The notes: generated from the sequence alone by a model not told the origin. Counted from the stretch's first letter, positions 41,899-50,995 are shown. The stretch: 64,000 bases of DNA from SIRX01 sp965214475 (GCA_965214475.1 OZ243953.1:744001-808000); one strand, 5' to 3'. Translations and numbers: made by a program.

Positions 41899-43347
41899 TT
41901 GAGCGAAGGCAACGACGAGCCGAGGCCTCTGAGCCAAACCCGGCGTGGGATGGCGAGCCTCGTGGTGCGGGGCCTGGTTCCGTTTCTTGTCGCGGCCCTG
42001 ACACTGTATCTGCTGCCGGAGAATCTGGAGTCTCCGGCACGCTGGGCGCTGGCTATAACGGCCTGGACTCTGCTGGCCTGGATCCTGCGCCCCGTCCCGC
42101 TCGCCGCGACCTCTATACCGGTGATCTTCTTTCTCGGCGCCACTGGAGCAGCTTCTGCCTCCGGGGCCGTCGCGGGTTTCGGCTCGTCGGCGACGCTGCT
42201 CCTGGTAGCCGGTTTTATGATGGCCTCCGCCATAGACAAGACCCCGCTCGCCCGGAGGCTCACCTATATCTTTCTCCTGCGGGTTCCACCGAAGAGTAGC
42301 GGAGTCCTGGCCGGCCTGCTCGTCGCTCTAGCAGTGGTCGCCGTGTTCGTGCCGTCCACTGTAGTGCGGGCCGTGGCGCTTCTGCCGGTGGTCGTCGTGG
42401 TGGCCGAAGCCTTTGTCCGGCACGGCTCGCCCAACGGGGCCAAGCGGCTCATGCTAGGCCTGGCTTTCGGGGCCACGCTCGGCGGCATAGCCATACTCCC
42501 CGCCGCCATCGTCAACGTGTTGGCTGTAGACTTGGTCGTCGGCGCGGGCGGCGAGCGGCTTACCTACTTTCAGTGGTTCGCACTCGCCTGGCCGGTAGAA
42601 GTCCTGGCCTTTCTGGCACTCTGGGGCGGGCTCGTTCTGCTCTTTCCAACCCGTAACGAAGCCCCATTAGACCGTAACGCTATCGCCGGAAATCTAACTG
42701 ACCTCGGCCAAACCCAGAACGCAGAGTGGCGATTGTCGGGGGTACTGGTCCTTACCGCTATACTCTGGATGCTGGAACCTCTTACCGGATGGCATCCTTC
42801 CGTGCCGGCTTTCCTCGCGGTCGCCCTGCTGGCCGTCTCACCGCTGCGAGTCATCTCTTGGGCCGAAGCGCTGGACATCTCTTGGAGCTCGGTCTTCATG
42901 TTCGGGGCGAGCCTCTCTCTGGCACTGGCGCTGCGAGATACCGGGGCGGCTGAGTGGGTCGGGGAGCAACTCTTTGGCGCCGGAATCGGAGACCTGGCCC
43001 GCTTAGGAGCTATCTTCGGGGTTCTCGCCGTGGCGGGCATGATGCTCGTCTTTCAACTCGCTTTCGCCGGCTCCACACCGGCCGCCGCCACGCTCCTCCC
43101 AATACTCCTCACAGCCTCCGGCGCGCTCCAGCTCCCCGAGGAGGTTATAGGCATGACGGTGGCGCTCGCCGGCCTCGCCACGTTCGTCCTACCCTCGCAG
43201 GCGATGGCGAACCTGGTCACCTACGAGACCGGCCTTTACAGCGCCCGCGACCTGCTACGAGTGGGCCTCCTGCTGACCCTGGTCTTTCTCACCATATTGG
43301 CGGCCGTCGCCGCCGTGTGGTGGGGACTGCTGGGCTTTCTCGGCTAG
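41899..43347 (+). CDS. DASS-type carrier with altered sodium-site motifs
   Basis: 482 residues from a TTG at 41899 behind GAGG. About 11 hydrophobic segments in the inverted-repeat layout of the ion-transporter superfamily. Where DASS proteins have S-N-T in each half, this one reads VPSTVVRAVALLP and FAGSTPAAATLLPI, so the Asn is lost in both halves. Coupling to sodium may differ or be absent. It is separated from the divergent hydrolase gene by 130 bases, which suggests shared regulation and perhaps a common substrate. Confidence 0.87.
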   Translation: MSEGNDEPRPLSQTRRGMASLVVRGLVPFLVAALTLYLLPENLESPARWALAITAWTLLAWILRPVPLAATSIPVIFFLGATGAASASGAVAGFGSSATLLLVAGFMMASAIDKTPLARRLTYIFLLRVPPKSSGVLAGLLVALAVVAVFVPSTVVRAVALLPVVVVVAEAFVRHGSPNGAKRLMLGLAFGATLGGIAILPAAIVNVLAVDLVVGAGGERLTYFQWFALAWPVEVLAFLALWGGLVLLFPTRNEAPLDRNAIAGNLTDLGQTQNAEWRLSGVLVLTAILWMLEPLTGWHPSVPAFLAVALLAVSPLRVISWAEALDISWSSVFMFGASLSLALALRDTGAAEWVGEQLFGAGIGDLARLGAIFGVLAVAGMMLVFQLAFAGSTPAAATLLPILLTASGALQLPEEVIGMTVALAGLATFVLPSQAMANLVTYETGLYSARDLLRVGLLLTLVFLTILAAVAAVWWGLLGFLG

Positions 43348-43356
43348 ATGACCTGT

Positions 43357-44604
43357 CTAGCTCCGGGGATGCTCCAGAAAGAAGCGCATCATCTCCGCCG
43401 AGGCGTCCGGGCCGCGAGAGTCGGTATACGAGCCTCGCGGATCGCCGCCGGCCCAGGCGTGGCCCGCGCCGTGGATCGACCATCCTTCGGCGACCGGTCG
43501 GCCATCTGCGTCTTGGTAAGTAGAGCGAGTATAGGAGTGTCCGTTTGGCACCTGGCCTTTCTTTACCGTTACCAGGGGTTTGGCGTTCGCGCCTGCTACG
43601 TCAGGTTCCGGTGTAACCCAACGACGGAGTACCTGCTGTCCGTTGCGCTGGTTCACGGTGCTGTCCCGGTCGCCGTGGAAGACGATCGTAGGCACTCGTG
43701 AAACGCCCTGCGACGGGCCCCCACCTTGCATCGCCTGAAAAGCGGACGGCATGTCACGGGCCGCGCCGTACGGTAGTCCTGAGTGGACCCCGATGGCGGC
43801 GTAGAGGTCCGGATAGGTCTCCCCCATGACCACCGCCATAGCCGCCCCGGCTGAAAGACCGGCCACGAAGATCCGGCGGGTATTCACCGGCTGGGTAGCG
43901 GCGATCTGGTGCGTAATCCCCGCAATAATAGAAGGCTCACCCCGATCCCGGAGCTGGTCCCCCGCCTGGAACCAATTCCAACACTTCTGCATATTGGCCC
44001 CATTGGACTGCTCGGGGTAGAGGACGAAAAATTTGCCCTCCTCGGCGAGCTTGTTCATCCGTGTACCGGCGGCAAAGTCGTCCGGATTCTGGGTACATCC
44101 GTGCAACATCACCACGAGCGGCACCAACTTCTTATCGAGATCGCTCGGAATATAGAGCTTGTAACCACGGGTTCCGGCGGCATTGGTAAACGAGCCGGAT
44201 ACAAACCGGCCGCCCTCCGGGACATCTATCGTCGGCGGCTCGGGCACGCGTAGGTTCGAGAAACCGGACGAGCCCACCGGCAAGTCGAACAAATTCTTCG
44301 GGAAGCTAACCAAGTTTCCGTCCAGGGGTGAAGTAGTGGCTGTCTTTCCGGCACCAGTGCCCGGTTCATTTCGGGCTGAGAAGTCTTTTAAGGTTTGGTG
44401 GACGTTGCCGTGCTTTCCGGACGCACCCTGCCGTTCATCCGTCGAGATATCGCCTAAACCAGCCGAATTTCCCAGCTTACGTTGAATGAGGTTCGTGGCC
44501 TCCATGAGACGGCCGGCGTTGGTGAGCCGGGTGACCTCGCCCATTCCCTCTTGCATGCTCATGTTTCCGGGCTCTTTTGCGTTGCCTCTAGTAGTGTTCG
44601 ACAT
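43357..44604 (-). CDS. PHB-depolymerase-family esterase
   Basis: 415 residues from the ATG at 44604, preceded by AAAGGA; an ATG three codons upstream overlaps that site. The esterase domain starts near residue 130. Key features: LVVMLHGCTQNPDDFAAGTR (oxyanion region), AGLSAGAAMAVVMG (nucleophile Ser), FHGDRDSTVN (Asp) and GAGHAWAGGDPRGSYTD (His). The N-terminal 120 residues form a helical region (EGMGEVTRLTNAGRLMEATNLI) that may bind granules. No signal peptide is seen, so it should be cytoplasmic. The RHH gene upstream may control it. Confidence 0.9.
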   Translation of the reverse strand: MSNTTRGNAKEPGNMSMQEGMGEVTRLTNAGRLMEATNLIQRKLGNSAGLGDISTDERQGASGKHGNVHQTLKDFSARNEPGTGAGKTATTSPLDGNLVSFPKNLFDLPVGSSGFSNLRVPEPPTIDVPEGGRFVSGSFTNAAGTRGYKLYIPSDLDKKLVPLVVMLHGCTQNPDDFAAGTRMNKLAEEGKFFVLYPEQSNGANMQKCWNWFQAGDQLRDRGEPSIIAGITHQIAATQPVNTRRIFVAGLSAGAAMAVVMGETYPDLYAAIGVHSGLPYGAARDMPSAFQAMQGGGPSQGVSRVPTIVFHGDRDSTVNQRNGQQVLRRWVTPEPDVAGANAKPLVTVKKGQVPNGHSYTRSTYQDADGRPVAEGWSIHGAGHAWAGGDPRGSYTDSRGPDASAEMMRFFLEHPRS

Positions 44605-44659
44605 ACAACACATCCTTTCTGTACTCGTGTTCGTTTATCCGGCTACAAACCGGTTTTCG

Positions 44660-45055
44660 TCAACTGATGCGGTCCGCCAGAGCCCTCTTTATTGCCGGGC
44701 TCGCCCGAAAAGCGCCGAGCACGACTACGGAGTCGATAGCCTCCTGCGCCAACTCCGGTGAGACATCATCGGCGATGGTCGCCAGCCCTAGGACGTTGAT
44801 CTGGAGCTTCTCACCGGCGTCGCGCACTGCTTCGAGGTCTTGCCGGGTAAAGTGCTGCAGTCCGAGCACCATCGTCTTGCGGGCCACCGTCTCCCGGACC
44901 ACCTCGGAGTGGACCGACAACTGGTTACGGATCGCCGTGCGGATAAAGTCCGTCCGGTTGGAATAGAAACCTTCCTGTACCAACAAGTCGATCTGACCCA
45001 AGTCTACCGGACCCAGGTTGATCGTGATCTTCTCCGTCTCGGTTAGCTTCACCAT
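44660..45055 (-). CDS. Ribbon-helix-helix (CopG-like) regulator
   Basis: 131 residues. The N-terminal RHH motif is KITINLGPVDLGQIDLLVQEGFYSNRTDFIRTAIRNQL, which dimerises to bind DNA. The rest of the protein (from VHSEVVRETVARKTMVLGLQHF) is helical and could sense a ligand or bind a partner. It lies 55 bases upstream of the PHB-depolymerase gene on the same strand. Its own promoter is overlapped by a palindrome that is probably its operator. Confidence 0.87.
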   Translation of the reverse strand: MVKLTETEKITINLGPVDLGQIDLLVQEGFYSNRTDFIRTAIRNQLSVHSEVVRETVARKTMVLGLQHFTRQDLEAVRDAGEKLQINVLGLATIADDVSPELAQEAIDSVVVLGAFRASPAIKRALADRIS

Positions 45056-45063
45056 CTATTTAC

Positions 45064-45106
45064 CATCCATGTGGATGTTATACACCATCTATGGGGAAGC
45101 TGTCAA
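45064..45106 (-). promoter_or_regulatory. Promoter and operator of the ribbon-helix-helix gene
   Basis: On the minus strand: -35 TTGACA (45106-45101), 18-base spacer, -10 TATAAC (45082-45077) preceded by TG. A perfect palindrome CATCCA-TG-TGGATG (45064-45077) touches the -10 and covers the expected start point, where a repressor would block transcription. ACCATCTAT occurs on both sides (45050 and 45084). Confidence 0.75.
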
Positions 45107-45160
45107 GCAGTGCTGCATCAGGTTCGAGCAATTTCGTGGGCCAAGCGGCTACCTCGGGGG

Positions 45161-45622
45161 TTATTTACGGATTACGAGCGTTTTCGCCACCATATCTCCC
45201 AACCGACGGTCCTTGTCCGAAAGTAGTGCGACAACGAAAGCCAACAGGTAGCTACCGATACTATCCAAAATTCGCATTACGGTCCTCAGTGTGGCGGCCC
45301 AGATACCTGAGGGTTCACCGGTGTACTCCAGAATGACCTGGACACCTACGAGCATCTTCCCCAGGGTTTGTCCGTAGAGGCCTTCCAGAACTATGTAGTA
45401 TGCGAGCAGCGCTAAAATACAGAACAAGAGAAGAAAAGTCTCCACGGGGGTTGAAGGATCTATGGCACTAATACCCTCGAAACTTCGTACGGACTCGAAC
45501 GGCAAGGACAGTACGTAGAACGCTAGGCTGAACACGAAATAGTCCACTATCGTCGCCACGACCCGACGGGCGATCACGCGCGTGTCATAAGCTGCAGAGG
45601 CGCCTGGACTTTCCCGGGACAT
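45161..45622 (-). CDS. RDD-family membrane protein
   Basis: 153 residues from the ATG at 45622, behind GGAGGAG. The family signature is present: RRVVATIVDYFVFSLAFYVL at the first helix, GQTLGKMLVGVQVI in the loop, and SDKDRRLGDMVAKTLVIRK at the C terminus. Three or four hydrophobic segments. RDD proteins are found next to many genes and some are thought to be transporters or ion-related; the role here is unknown. It is downstream of the GT2 gene and separated by 160 bases. Confidence 0.9.
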   Translation of the reverse strand: MSRESPGASAAYDTRVIARRVVATIVDYFVFSLAFYVLSLPFESVRSFEGISAIDPSTPVETFLLLFCILALLAYYIVLEGLYGQTLGKMLVGVQVILEYTGEPSGIWAATLRTVMRILDSIGSYLLAFVVALLSDKDRRLGDMVAKTLVIRK

Positions 45623-45783
45623 CTGACCATCTCCTCCCATAGTCCGGATGGTTAGCTCTTGCGTAGATATTAGTAGTGCCGGGACTTTAGTTAAGAATCG
45701 CCGAAAGGTAAAGTGAAGGAGTTGTTACCGGACGCATTAGAAGCCGGGTGAGCTGGGTCGCGGTCTTCCTGGTTATGGTGGGT

Positions 45784-46467
45784 TTAGGAGTTCCTCATTT
45801 CGCGCCAAATAGCCGGCAGGACCTTTGCCGGATAACTCCAGCGGATGAACGACTCGCCGTATTCGCGGACGCGATAGTGAATCGGTACTTCTTCTATCCG
45901 AAAACCTTTGCGCGCAAGATCGAGTGTTAGCACCTGGGCGTAGTTGTAGTCGTGGATAATCTCCGCCCGATCCGCCGCCTCCCGGCTAAAAGCCCGCATC
46001 CCCGTCTGCCCGTCGGTCATGAAACGTTTCGTCAACAGCACGAGCAGCGCAGTAAAGGCGTAGTTGCCGAGCCGACGGTACAGCTTCATTCCTCGCAACC
46101 CACCCCGGAAGCGACTACCGAGCACGTATTCGGCCCGGCCTTCTAATACAGGCTCTACGAGTCGCGGGATATCCTCAGGGAAATATTCGAGGTCCGCGTC
46201 CAGGTAAGCAACCGCCGCGGCCCCCGCATCTACCGCAGCCCGCAAGCCGGTACGTACCGCCGCCCCGAGACCGAGATTGCACGGATGATGAACTATAGTC
46301 GCGCCTTTGTACCGGGCTATACTGGCGGTTCGGTCCGAAGAGCCGTCGTCCACCACGAAAGTCTGTAGCTCGTAGCCGGGAACCTGGACTACAGATATGC
46401 GGTCCAGAAGCTCCCCTATGGACGCTTCCTCGTCTTTGACCGGGACGACGACCGCGAGTAGTTTCAT
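45784..46467 (-). CDS. Family 2 glycosyltransferase, dolichol-phosphate-mannosyltransferase type
   Basis: 227 residues from ATG 46467 behind CTGGAGGATTC. The GT-A nucleotide-binding opening is VVVPVKDEEASIGELLDR and VVDDGSSDRT, and the metal site AYLDADLEY takes the place of DxD. DGQTGMRAFSR and WSYPAKVLP follow. These enzymes transfer sugars to polyprenyl phosphate or lipid carriers. The start codon overlaps the stop of the membrane phosphodiesterase by four bases. It is the last gene of a four-gene unit. Confidence 0.92.
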   Translation of the reverse strand: MKLLAVVVPVKDEEASIGELLDRISVVQVPGYELQTFVVDDGSSDRTASIARYKGATIVHHPCNLGLGAAVRTGLRAAVDAGAAAVAYLDADLEYFPEDIPRLVEPVLEGRAEYVLGSRFRGGLRGMKLYRRLGNYAFTALLVLLTKRFMTDGQTGMRAFSREAADRAEIIHDYNYAQVLTLDLARKGFRIEEVPIHYRVREYGESFIRWSYPAKVLPAIWREMRNS

Positions 46468-47903
46468 GAATCCTCCAGGGCGTCTTTCAACACTCGGCCC
46501 GTGGAGCCTCTCGGTGGCTCGACGCCTAGCAGATAGCTGACAGTTGGCGCGAGATCCAGGATGGATGCAGGTTCCTCTACAACCCGACCCGCGCTTATTC
46601 CGCCGCCCCACATTGCGAACGGAACGTAGCGCTCGCCTTCGGAGAGATGGCCGTGGGCGCCGATACCTCTTCCCTGGCCATGGTCGGCCATGAGGATCAC
46701 CGTGGTCTCGTCGAGGTAGCCGTGCTTTGCGCACCACTGCATAAAGTCCTCGATAAGCCTGTCGGTAATCTCGATGCGTTCCACGTATTCCGGGTAGTAG
46801 GTGCCCCGCACGTGGCCGTTCTGGTCTACAGCAAGGAGCTGGAGCACCAACAGCTCCGGGTCGTGCTCCTGCAGCTCGCGCTTTGCGGCGGCGATAAGAT
46901 TTTGGTCGATTTTGTCGTTGTGCGCCACGCTGGTAACGCTCGCCACGTCGTCCCCGAAGGCGTCTATAAGGTGCGCGATCCCGACGAGCCGGCCCTTTTT
47001 TCCGGCCTGTCGCAGCGAATCGAAGATGCTCTCGACCTTCAAGCCCAGCTTCAGAACCAGGTTGGAGGTTATGCCATGTCTCTCCGGTGCGGCCCCGGTG
47101 AACATCGAGGAGAAACAGACCACGGTTCGGGCAGGATAGGTCGTCTCGACGCTCTCATAGATGGTGCCTTCGGACATCTTTTTCTCCAGGTAAGGCTTTT
47201 CGGCCTCGTGGAAGCGGTCGAGTCGGCAGCCGTCTATGACCACCACGATCACACGCTCCGCCAACGGCTCGCCCTGATTTACGTCCCGTGTAGGTTTAGT
47301 TGGATAAACAGGCTTCCAGTCGAAGAAGAAACGGTGCACCAGAAAGCTCGCAATCGCCAAAAACACCGTGAAGCCTAGTACGAGGCTGGCACGGCTCATT
47401 GTCAGAGGTCCGGCCACCAGATATTCCAAGGTGAAAAGTGCCAGTAGTGCCTTCGGCATCTGCTCCAGGAAGTTGCCGCTGGTCGAGTCGGGGTTTTCCA
47501 GCACGAGCTTCCAGAAGCGAACGAAGTTGGTCTTGGGCGCGCCGGTCCGCAGATGATAGTAGAACGTGCCCCAAAAAAAGACGGTGAAGAAAATGTAGAG
47601 CCCGAAAGTAAGGACCAGCGCCCCGAAGTCAAGAAAGCGGAAGGTGATAACGAAAGCTGCGAACATCGCCCACAGCGCCCAACGGAGCTTGAGTGGGAAG
47701 TCGTAACGGATAGAGAGCAAGATCAGCGGTGTGGTCAAAGCGATAGCCAGCAGCGCACAAGTCCAGAAGTCCGGGCTGCCGAGCTGGAATATGTGCAGGA
47801 GCAGGAAAATCCCCAGTACGAAGACCGGGTGGAAAGACTTGCCCTCGTTGAGGACGTTCCATAGACGAGCAGCGACTATCTCGAACTTGGATGCGGGTTT
47901 CAA
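46464..47903 (-). CDS. Membrane phosphodiesterase / alkaline-phosphatase-superfamily protein
   Basis: 479 residues from the TTG at 47903 behind GGGGGAAG, overlapping the previous stop (TTGA). Four to five membrane segments fill the first 190 residues. The rest is an alkaline-phosphatase-superfamily domain: VIVVVIDGCRLDRF and YPARTVVCFSSMFTG (nucleophile Thr or metal site), LLAVDQNGHVRGT, MADHGQGRGIGAHGHLSEG. The domain resembles type I phosphodiesterases and phosphoglycerol transferases. It probably acts outside the membrane on a lipid-linked or glycan substrate. Confidence 0.88.
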   Translation of the reverse strand: MKPASKFEIVAARLWNVLNEGKSFHPVFVLGIFLLLHIFQLGSPDFWTCALLAIALTTPLILLSIRYDFPLKLRWALWAMFAAFVITFRFLDFGALVLTFGLYIFFTVFFWGTFYYHLRTGAPKTNFVRFWKLVLENPDSTSGNFLEQMPKALLALFTLEYLVAGPLTMSRASLVLGFTVFLAIASFLVHRFFFDWKPVYPTKPTRDVNQGEPLAERVIVVVIDGCRLDRFHEAEKPYLEKKMSEGTIYESVETTYPARTVVCFSSMFTGAAPERHGITSNLVLKLGLKVESIFDSLRQAGKKGRLVGIAHLIDAFGDDVASVTSVAHNDKIDQNLIAAAKRELQEHDPELLVLQLLAVDQNGHVRGTYYPEYVERIEITDRLIEDFMQWCAKHGYLDETTVILMADHGQGRGIGAHGHLSEGERYVPFAMWGGGISAGRVVEEPASILDLAPTVSYLLGVEPPRGSTGRVLKDALEDS

Positions 47904-49933
47904 CGTTGTACTTCCCCCAGTTTGTATATTCGAAATGTCATATCCAGGTTTTGTGTGCCCTTCGGAACGCCCCGCTCGTGCCCTTCCTTGCCGTCGAGTC
48001 GCGGCAGATTGACGGCTTCGCATCTTACTTCACGGAACTCTATACCAGAGATCAGGGGCGCAGGTCCGCCATCGGTGGTTATGTAGACAGCGTCGTCCAA
48101 CAAACCTGTCTCATCCAGCTCGTCTATCTCGCGCCGGAAGCGGTCTTCCGAGTACGGGAGCGCGGGACGACCGTAGACGTACTCCAGGGTCGAAACAGAG
48201 CCGTCGTGGCCGTCGGGTTTTTCGAAGTAGACGACTTCGGCTTCCGGGATGGCGGCGTCCAACTGGTCGAACGCGGAAATCGCGCCCTCCAACTCCCTGG
48301 TCCCTGCTATCGGTAACGCCGTGTACGCTGTCCATACGAACATCAGGGCTGCTAGCACACCGGCGACCGCTGCTCCGGCCCGCCGGTCCCACACCCGTGC
48401 TACGAACTTTCCGCCCTCGATCGCCGCGTAGCCGGCGAGTAGGGCGAGTAGAGGGAAGACCGCGGGTACGAAGCGCCGTGTTGCCCAGGGTAGATCCGGG
48501 GCGACGTTGGGTATGGCAGTGTAGAGGACACCAGAGGCGAGGAAGGCTCCGAGCACGAGCGTCTTTGAGGCGTCGAGTCTGTGGGCTGCGAGCAAGAGCC
48601 CGGCGAGCGCCAGGGCCGCCACGACGGGCGTCGTGAACCACACCATTCGTACCAGCGTCTGTGTCCGGTAGGCGTCGAAGTCTCTAGAACTTATCGGCAG
48701 ATCCGACCACGAGACGGGCAGTATGAAGTAGGCCCAGAGCGCGGCCCCGGCGATCACTAGCGCGCCGGCCAAAGCCAGTTCTCTGCCGTGTACGGCCAAC
48801 CAACAGCGTAGACGAGTGCCCCATTGGCGCCTGATGTATAGAAAGATGCTCGTAGTTAGCGCCGCTGTACCCAGAATGTACGGCAATAGGCCAAGAAAGC
48901 TGTCTAGTCCATGGGCGGAGTAGATAGTGTACAGGTAGCGGCCTCCGATGGTATTCAGGTAGATCAGGGCCGCCCCGGAAGAGAGAGTCAGCGGTATTCC
49001 CGGAAAGAGCCACCGGCGGGCCGGGCCGTGGGTTGTGAGATCGTAAGCAAAGAGTAGTGGCACGGCTGCGGCGACTAAGAAGCCATCCACCCTTACCAGC
49101 ATGGCCCCGCCGAGCAAGAGTCCGGCCAGCACACCGGAGCCTGGACCCGCTCCCCTCACAAAGCGAACCGCGAGCCACAGTCCGGCCAACGCGAAGAACT
49201 GGGCCATCACCTCGCTCGACGGCTGCCGGGACCACCAGATCTGGGTGTAGCTCACAGCCAACAGCCCCGCGCCTACGAACCCGGCCCATCGTCCGAAAAC
49301 CTCAGTACCCAATAGGTACGCCGCCAGGACCGACAGCGCCCCGAAAACAGGCACGACATACAGGCTACCCCAGAGCCCGCCCACGAGGTTGCCGAATCCC
49401 AGCCAGGCAAAAGGACCGGGAAAGAACTGAGGAACGATCTGGTCCTCCCCGCTTATGTAGAAGCCGGGGTACTTTGTGCCGTCTACAAAAGTATGAAACG
49501 ACGTTACCGCCGCTACCAGCGGATCCCGTACCAAAAATTCCCCCGTCCGGGCCAGTCGGTCGGCGACGACCGTATAAACCCCCGGGTCCCGGCTGTTTAT
49601 GATGTACTCCGCCGGCCGAGCATAAAGCGCGAAGCTACCCACCGCCAACCCGAGGGCCGCAAAGTCCCATCTGGGGGTCCGTACGATCTCCCGGCCACCG
49701 CGTCCGAAGAACCACGCCACGACGGAACATACCCCCAGGCTTGCAACTATCACCGGAACGGTGAACCAACCGAGGAGGGCAAGGGCCACCAGAACGGGCG
49801 TAGCCACGGCCGCGCTCGTGCCGGATCTCAGCAGGGCGAGTTCAGTCCAGCCATCACCTTTTCGGACGAGCCGGGGGGCGAGAAAGTGACCCGGTAAGTA
49901 CAAGGAGATCAGGAGTAGAAGCGCCGTCAGCAA
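47900..49933 (-). CDS. GT39-like polytopic glycosyltransferase
   Basis: 677 residues with about 13 hydrophobic segments and a soluble C-terminal part. The first loop carries INSRDPGVYTVVADRLARTG, where the acidic residue after the first helices is the catalytic position of GT39/ArnT-type enzymes that use a polyprenyl-phosphate sugar. EHHR-like motifs are not clear. The start is TTG 49933, four bases after the epimerase stop. It probably transfers a sugar at the outer face of the membrane to a lipid, protein or polymer. Confidence 0.82.
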   Translation of the reverse strand: MLTALLLLISLYLPGHFLAPRLVRKGDGWTELALLRSGTSAAVATPVLVALALLGWFTVPVIVASLGVCSVVAWFFGRGGREIVRTPRWDFAALGLAVGSFALYARPAEYIINSRDPGVYTVVADRLARTGEFLVRDPLVAAVTSFHTFVDGTKYPGFYISGEDQIVPQFFPGPFAWLGFGNLVGGLWGSLYVVPVFGALSVLAAYLLGTEVFGRWAGFVGAGLLAVSYTQIWWSRQPSSEVMAQFFALAGLWLAVRFVRGAGPGSGVLAGLLLGGAMLVRVDGFLVAAAVPLLFAYDLTTHGPARRWLFPGIPLTLSSGAALIYLNTIGGRYLYTIYSAHGLDSFLGLLPYILGTAALTTSIFLYIRRQWGTRLRCWLAVHGRELALAGALVIAGAALWAYFILPVSWSDLPISSRDFDAYRTQTLVRMVWFTTPVVAALALAGLLLAAHRLDASKTLVLGAFLASGVLYTAIPNVAPDLPWATRRFVPAVFPLLALLAGYAAIEGGKFVARVWDRRAGAAVAGVLAALMFVWTAYTALPIAGTRELEGAISAFDQLDAAIPEAEVVYFEKPDGHDGSVSTLEYVYGRPALPYSEDRFRREIDELDETGLLDDAVYITTDGGPAPLISGIEFREVRCEAVNLPRLDGKEGHERGVPKGTQNLDMTFRIYKLGEVQR

Positions 49934-49937
49934 TGTC

Positions 49938-50888
49938 TCAGGCGGGTCCGGCGACCAGGCTCTCTCGCAGCGCCCATTCGGCCTGGGCCGCTATACCGTC
50001 CTCCAAACTGGTCCGGGGTGAATAACCCAACTCCCGCTCCGCGCGCCGGGAGTCGGCCCACGTAGAGCGCACATCCCCGGCCGCCGTCGGACCGTAGCGT
50101 ACCTCGACGTCCACCCCTGTTACCCGCCGAACGGCGTCGAGCATTTCGTTGACCGTCGCCCGCGTACCTCCACCAACGTTATAGACGCCCGGCGCCCCCT
50201 CCAGGGCCGCCGCCGTCGCCTCCACGGCGTCCAAGACATAGGTCATGTCCCGCGTCTGCTCTCCGTCCCCAAACACCTCCACCAGGCGGCCTTTTCTCGC
50301 GGCGAAGAGGAACCGGGCCAACGCCATCTCTGGTCGTTGTCGGGGTCCGTAGACGGTGAAGTACCGGAGCACCGTCGCCGGCACGCCGCACTCCCTCCGG
50401 TACAACTCGACCAACTCCTCAGCGGCCAGCTTGCTAAGGCCGTAGGGCGAAGCTGGTCGCAGTGGATGACCCTCGTCCACCGGTACCCCGGAGTCGCCAC
50501 CGTACACCGAAGAAGACGAGATATATACGAACCTGGTGTAGCCACCGGAGACGGCCTCTAGCAGCCGCTGGGTGGTCAACACGTTACGCTCCACGTAGCG
50601 TCCGAAGTTCCCTCCCCAGCTCCGGCGCACGCCCGGCTCTCCTGCCAAATGCAAAACTGCGTCCGCTCCACAAAGGAGTTCTTCAAGGTCCATCGTCAGG
50701 AGATCCCCTTCGACGAGCTCGAAACCCGGGTCGCTAGCGACGGGCGCTAGATTACGCTCTTTGCGCTCGCGGGAGTAGTAACCTGTGAAGGCGTCAACCC
50801 CCACTACCTCGCAATCCCCGGATAGCAGCCGTTCGACCAGGTGAGAACCTATAAAACCCGCCGCCCCGGTTACCAACACCCGGCCCAA
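49938..50888 (-). CDS. NAD-dependent sugar-nucleotide epimerase/dehydratase
   Basis: 316 residues from TTG 50888 behind GAGGAGGGTCT. NAD Rossmann motif VTGAAGFIGSHLVERL near the N terminus, and the catalytic Y-x3-K in SPYGLSKLAAEELVELY. ISSSSVYGGD supplies the Ser. Best match by eye is the UDP-glucose 4-epimerase branch of extended SDRs; GDP-mannose or UDP-glucuronate epimerases are also possible. It is the first gene of the glycan unit and gives the nucleotide sugar for the downstream transferases. Confidence 0.92.
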   Translation of the reverse strand: MGRVLVTGAAGFIGSHLVERLLSGDCEVVGVDAFTGYYSRERKERNLAPVASDPGFELVEGDLLTMDLEELLCGADAVLHLAGEPGVRRSWGGNFGRYVERNVLTTQRLLEAVSGGYTRFVYISSSSVYGGDSGVPVDEGHPLRPASPYGLSKLAAEELVELYRRECGVPATVLRYFTVYGPRQRPEMALARFLFAARKGRLVEVFGDGEQTRDMTYVLDAVEATAAALEGAPGVYNVGGGTRATVNEMLDAVRRVTGVDVEVRYGPTAAGDVRSTWADSRRAERELGYSPRTSLEDGIAAQAEWALRESLVAGPA

Positions 50889-50976
50889 AGACCCTCCTCT
50901 TTGATCTAGCTCACAAGATCTTCGTCATTTGCTTGACCACCAGCGCCTTGTACACTACTCTGACCATAATGTTATT

Positions 50977-50995
50977 GCAAACGATTGTCATTATG
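50977..50995. promoter_or_regulatory. Fur-box-like site upstream of the iron transporter
   Basis: GCAAACGATTGTCATTATG matches the 19-bp E. coli Fur consensus at 13 positions. It lies 69 bases ahead of the transporter start in an AT-rich patch. The consensus was made for gammaproteobacteria, so the match is only suggestive. Confidence 0.45.

Noticed and set aside
41769..42263. Upstream extension of the alpha/beta hydrolase frame on the minus strand (165 residues)
   Set aside because: It overlaps the divergent carrier gene, has Arg/Pro/Ala-rich non-coding character, and the GTG at 41768 has a good GGAGG site.
45748..45930. 60-residue plus-strand frame near the GT2 3' end
   Set aside because: Mostly antisense to the GT2 gene, with no coding features.
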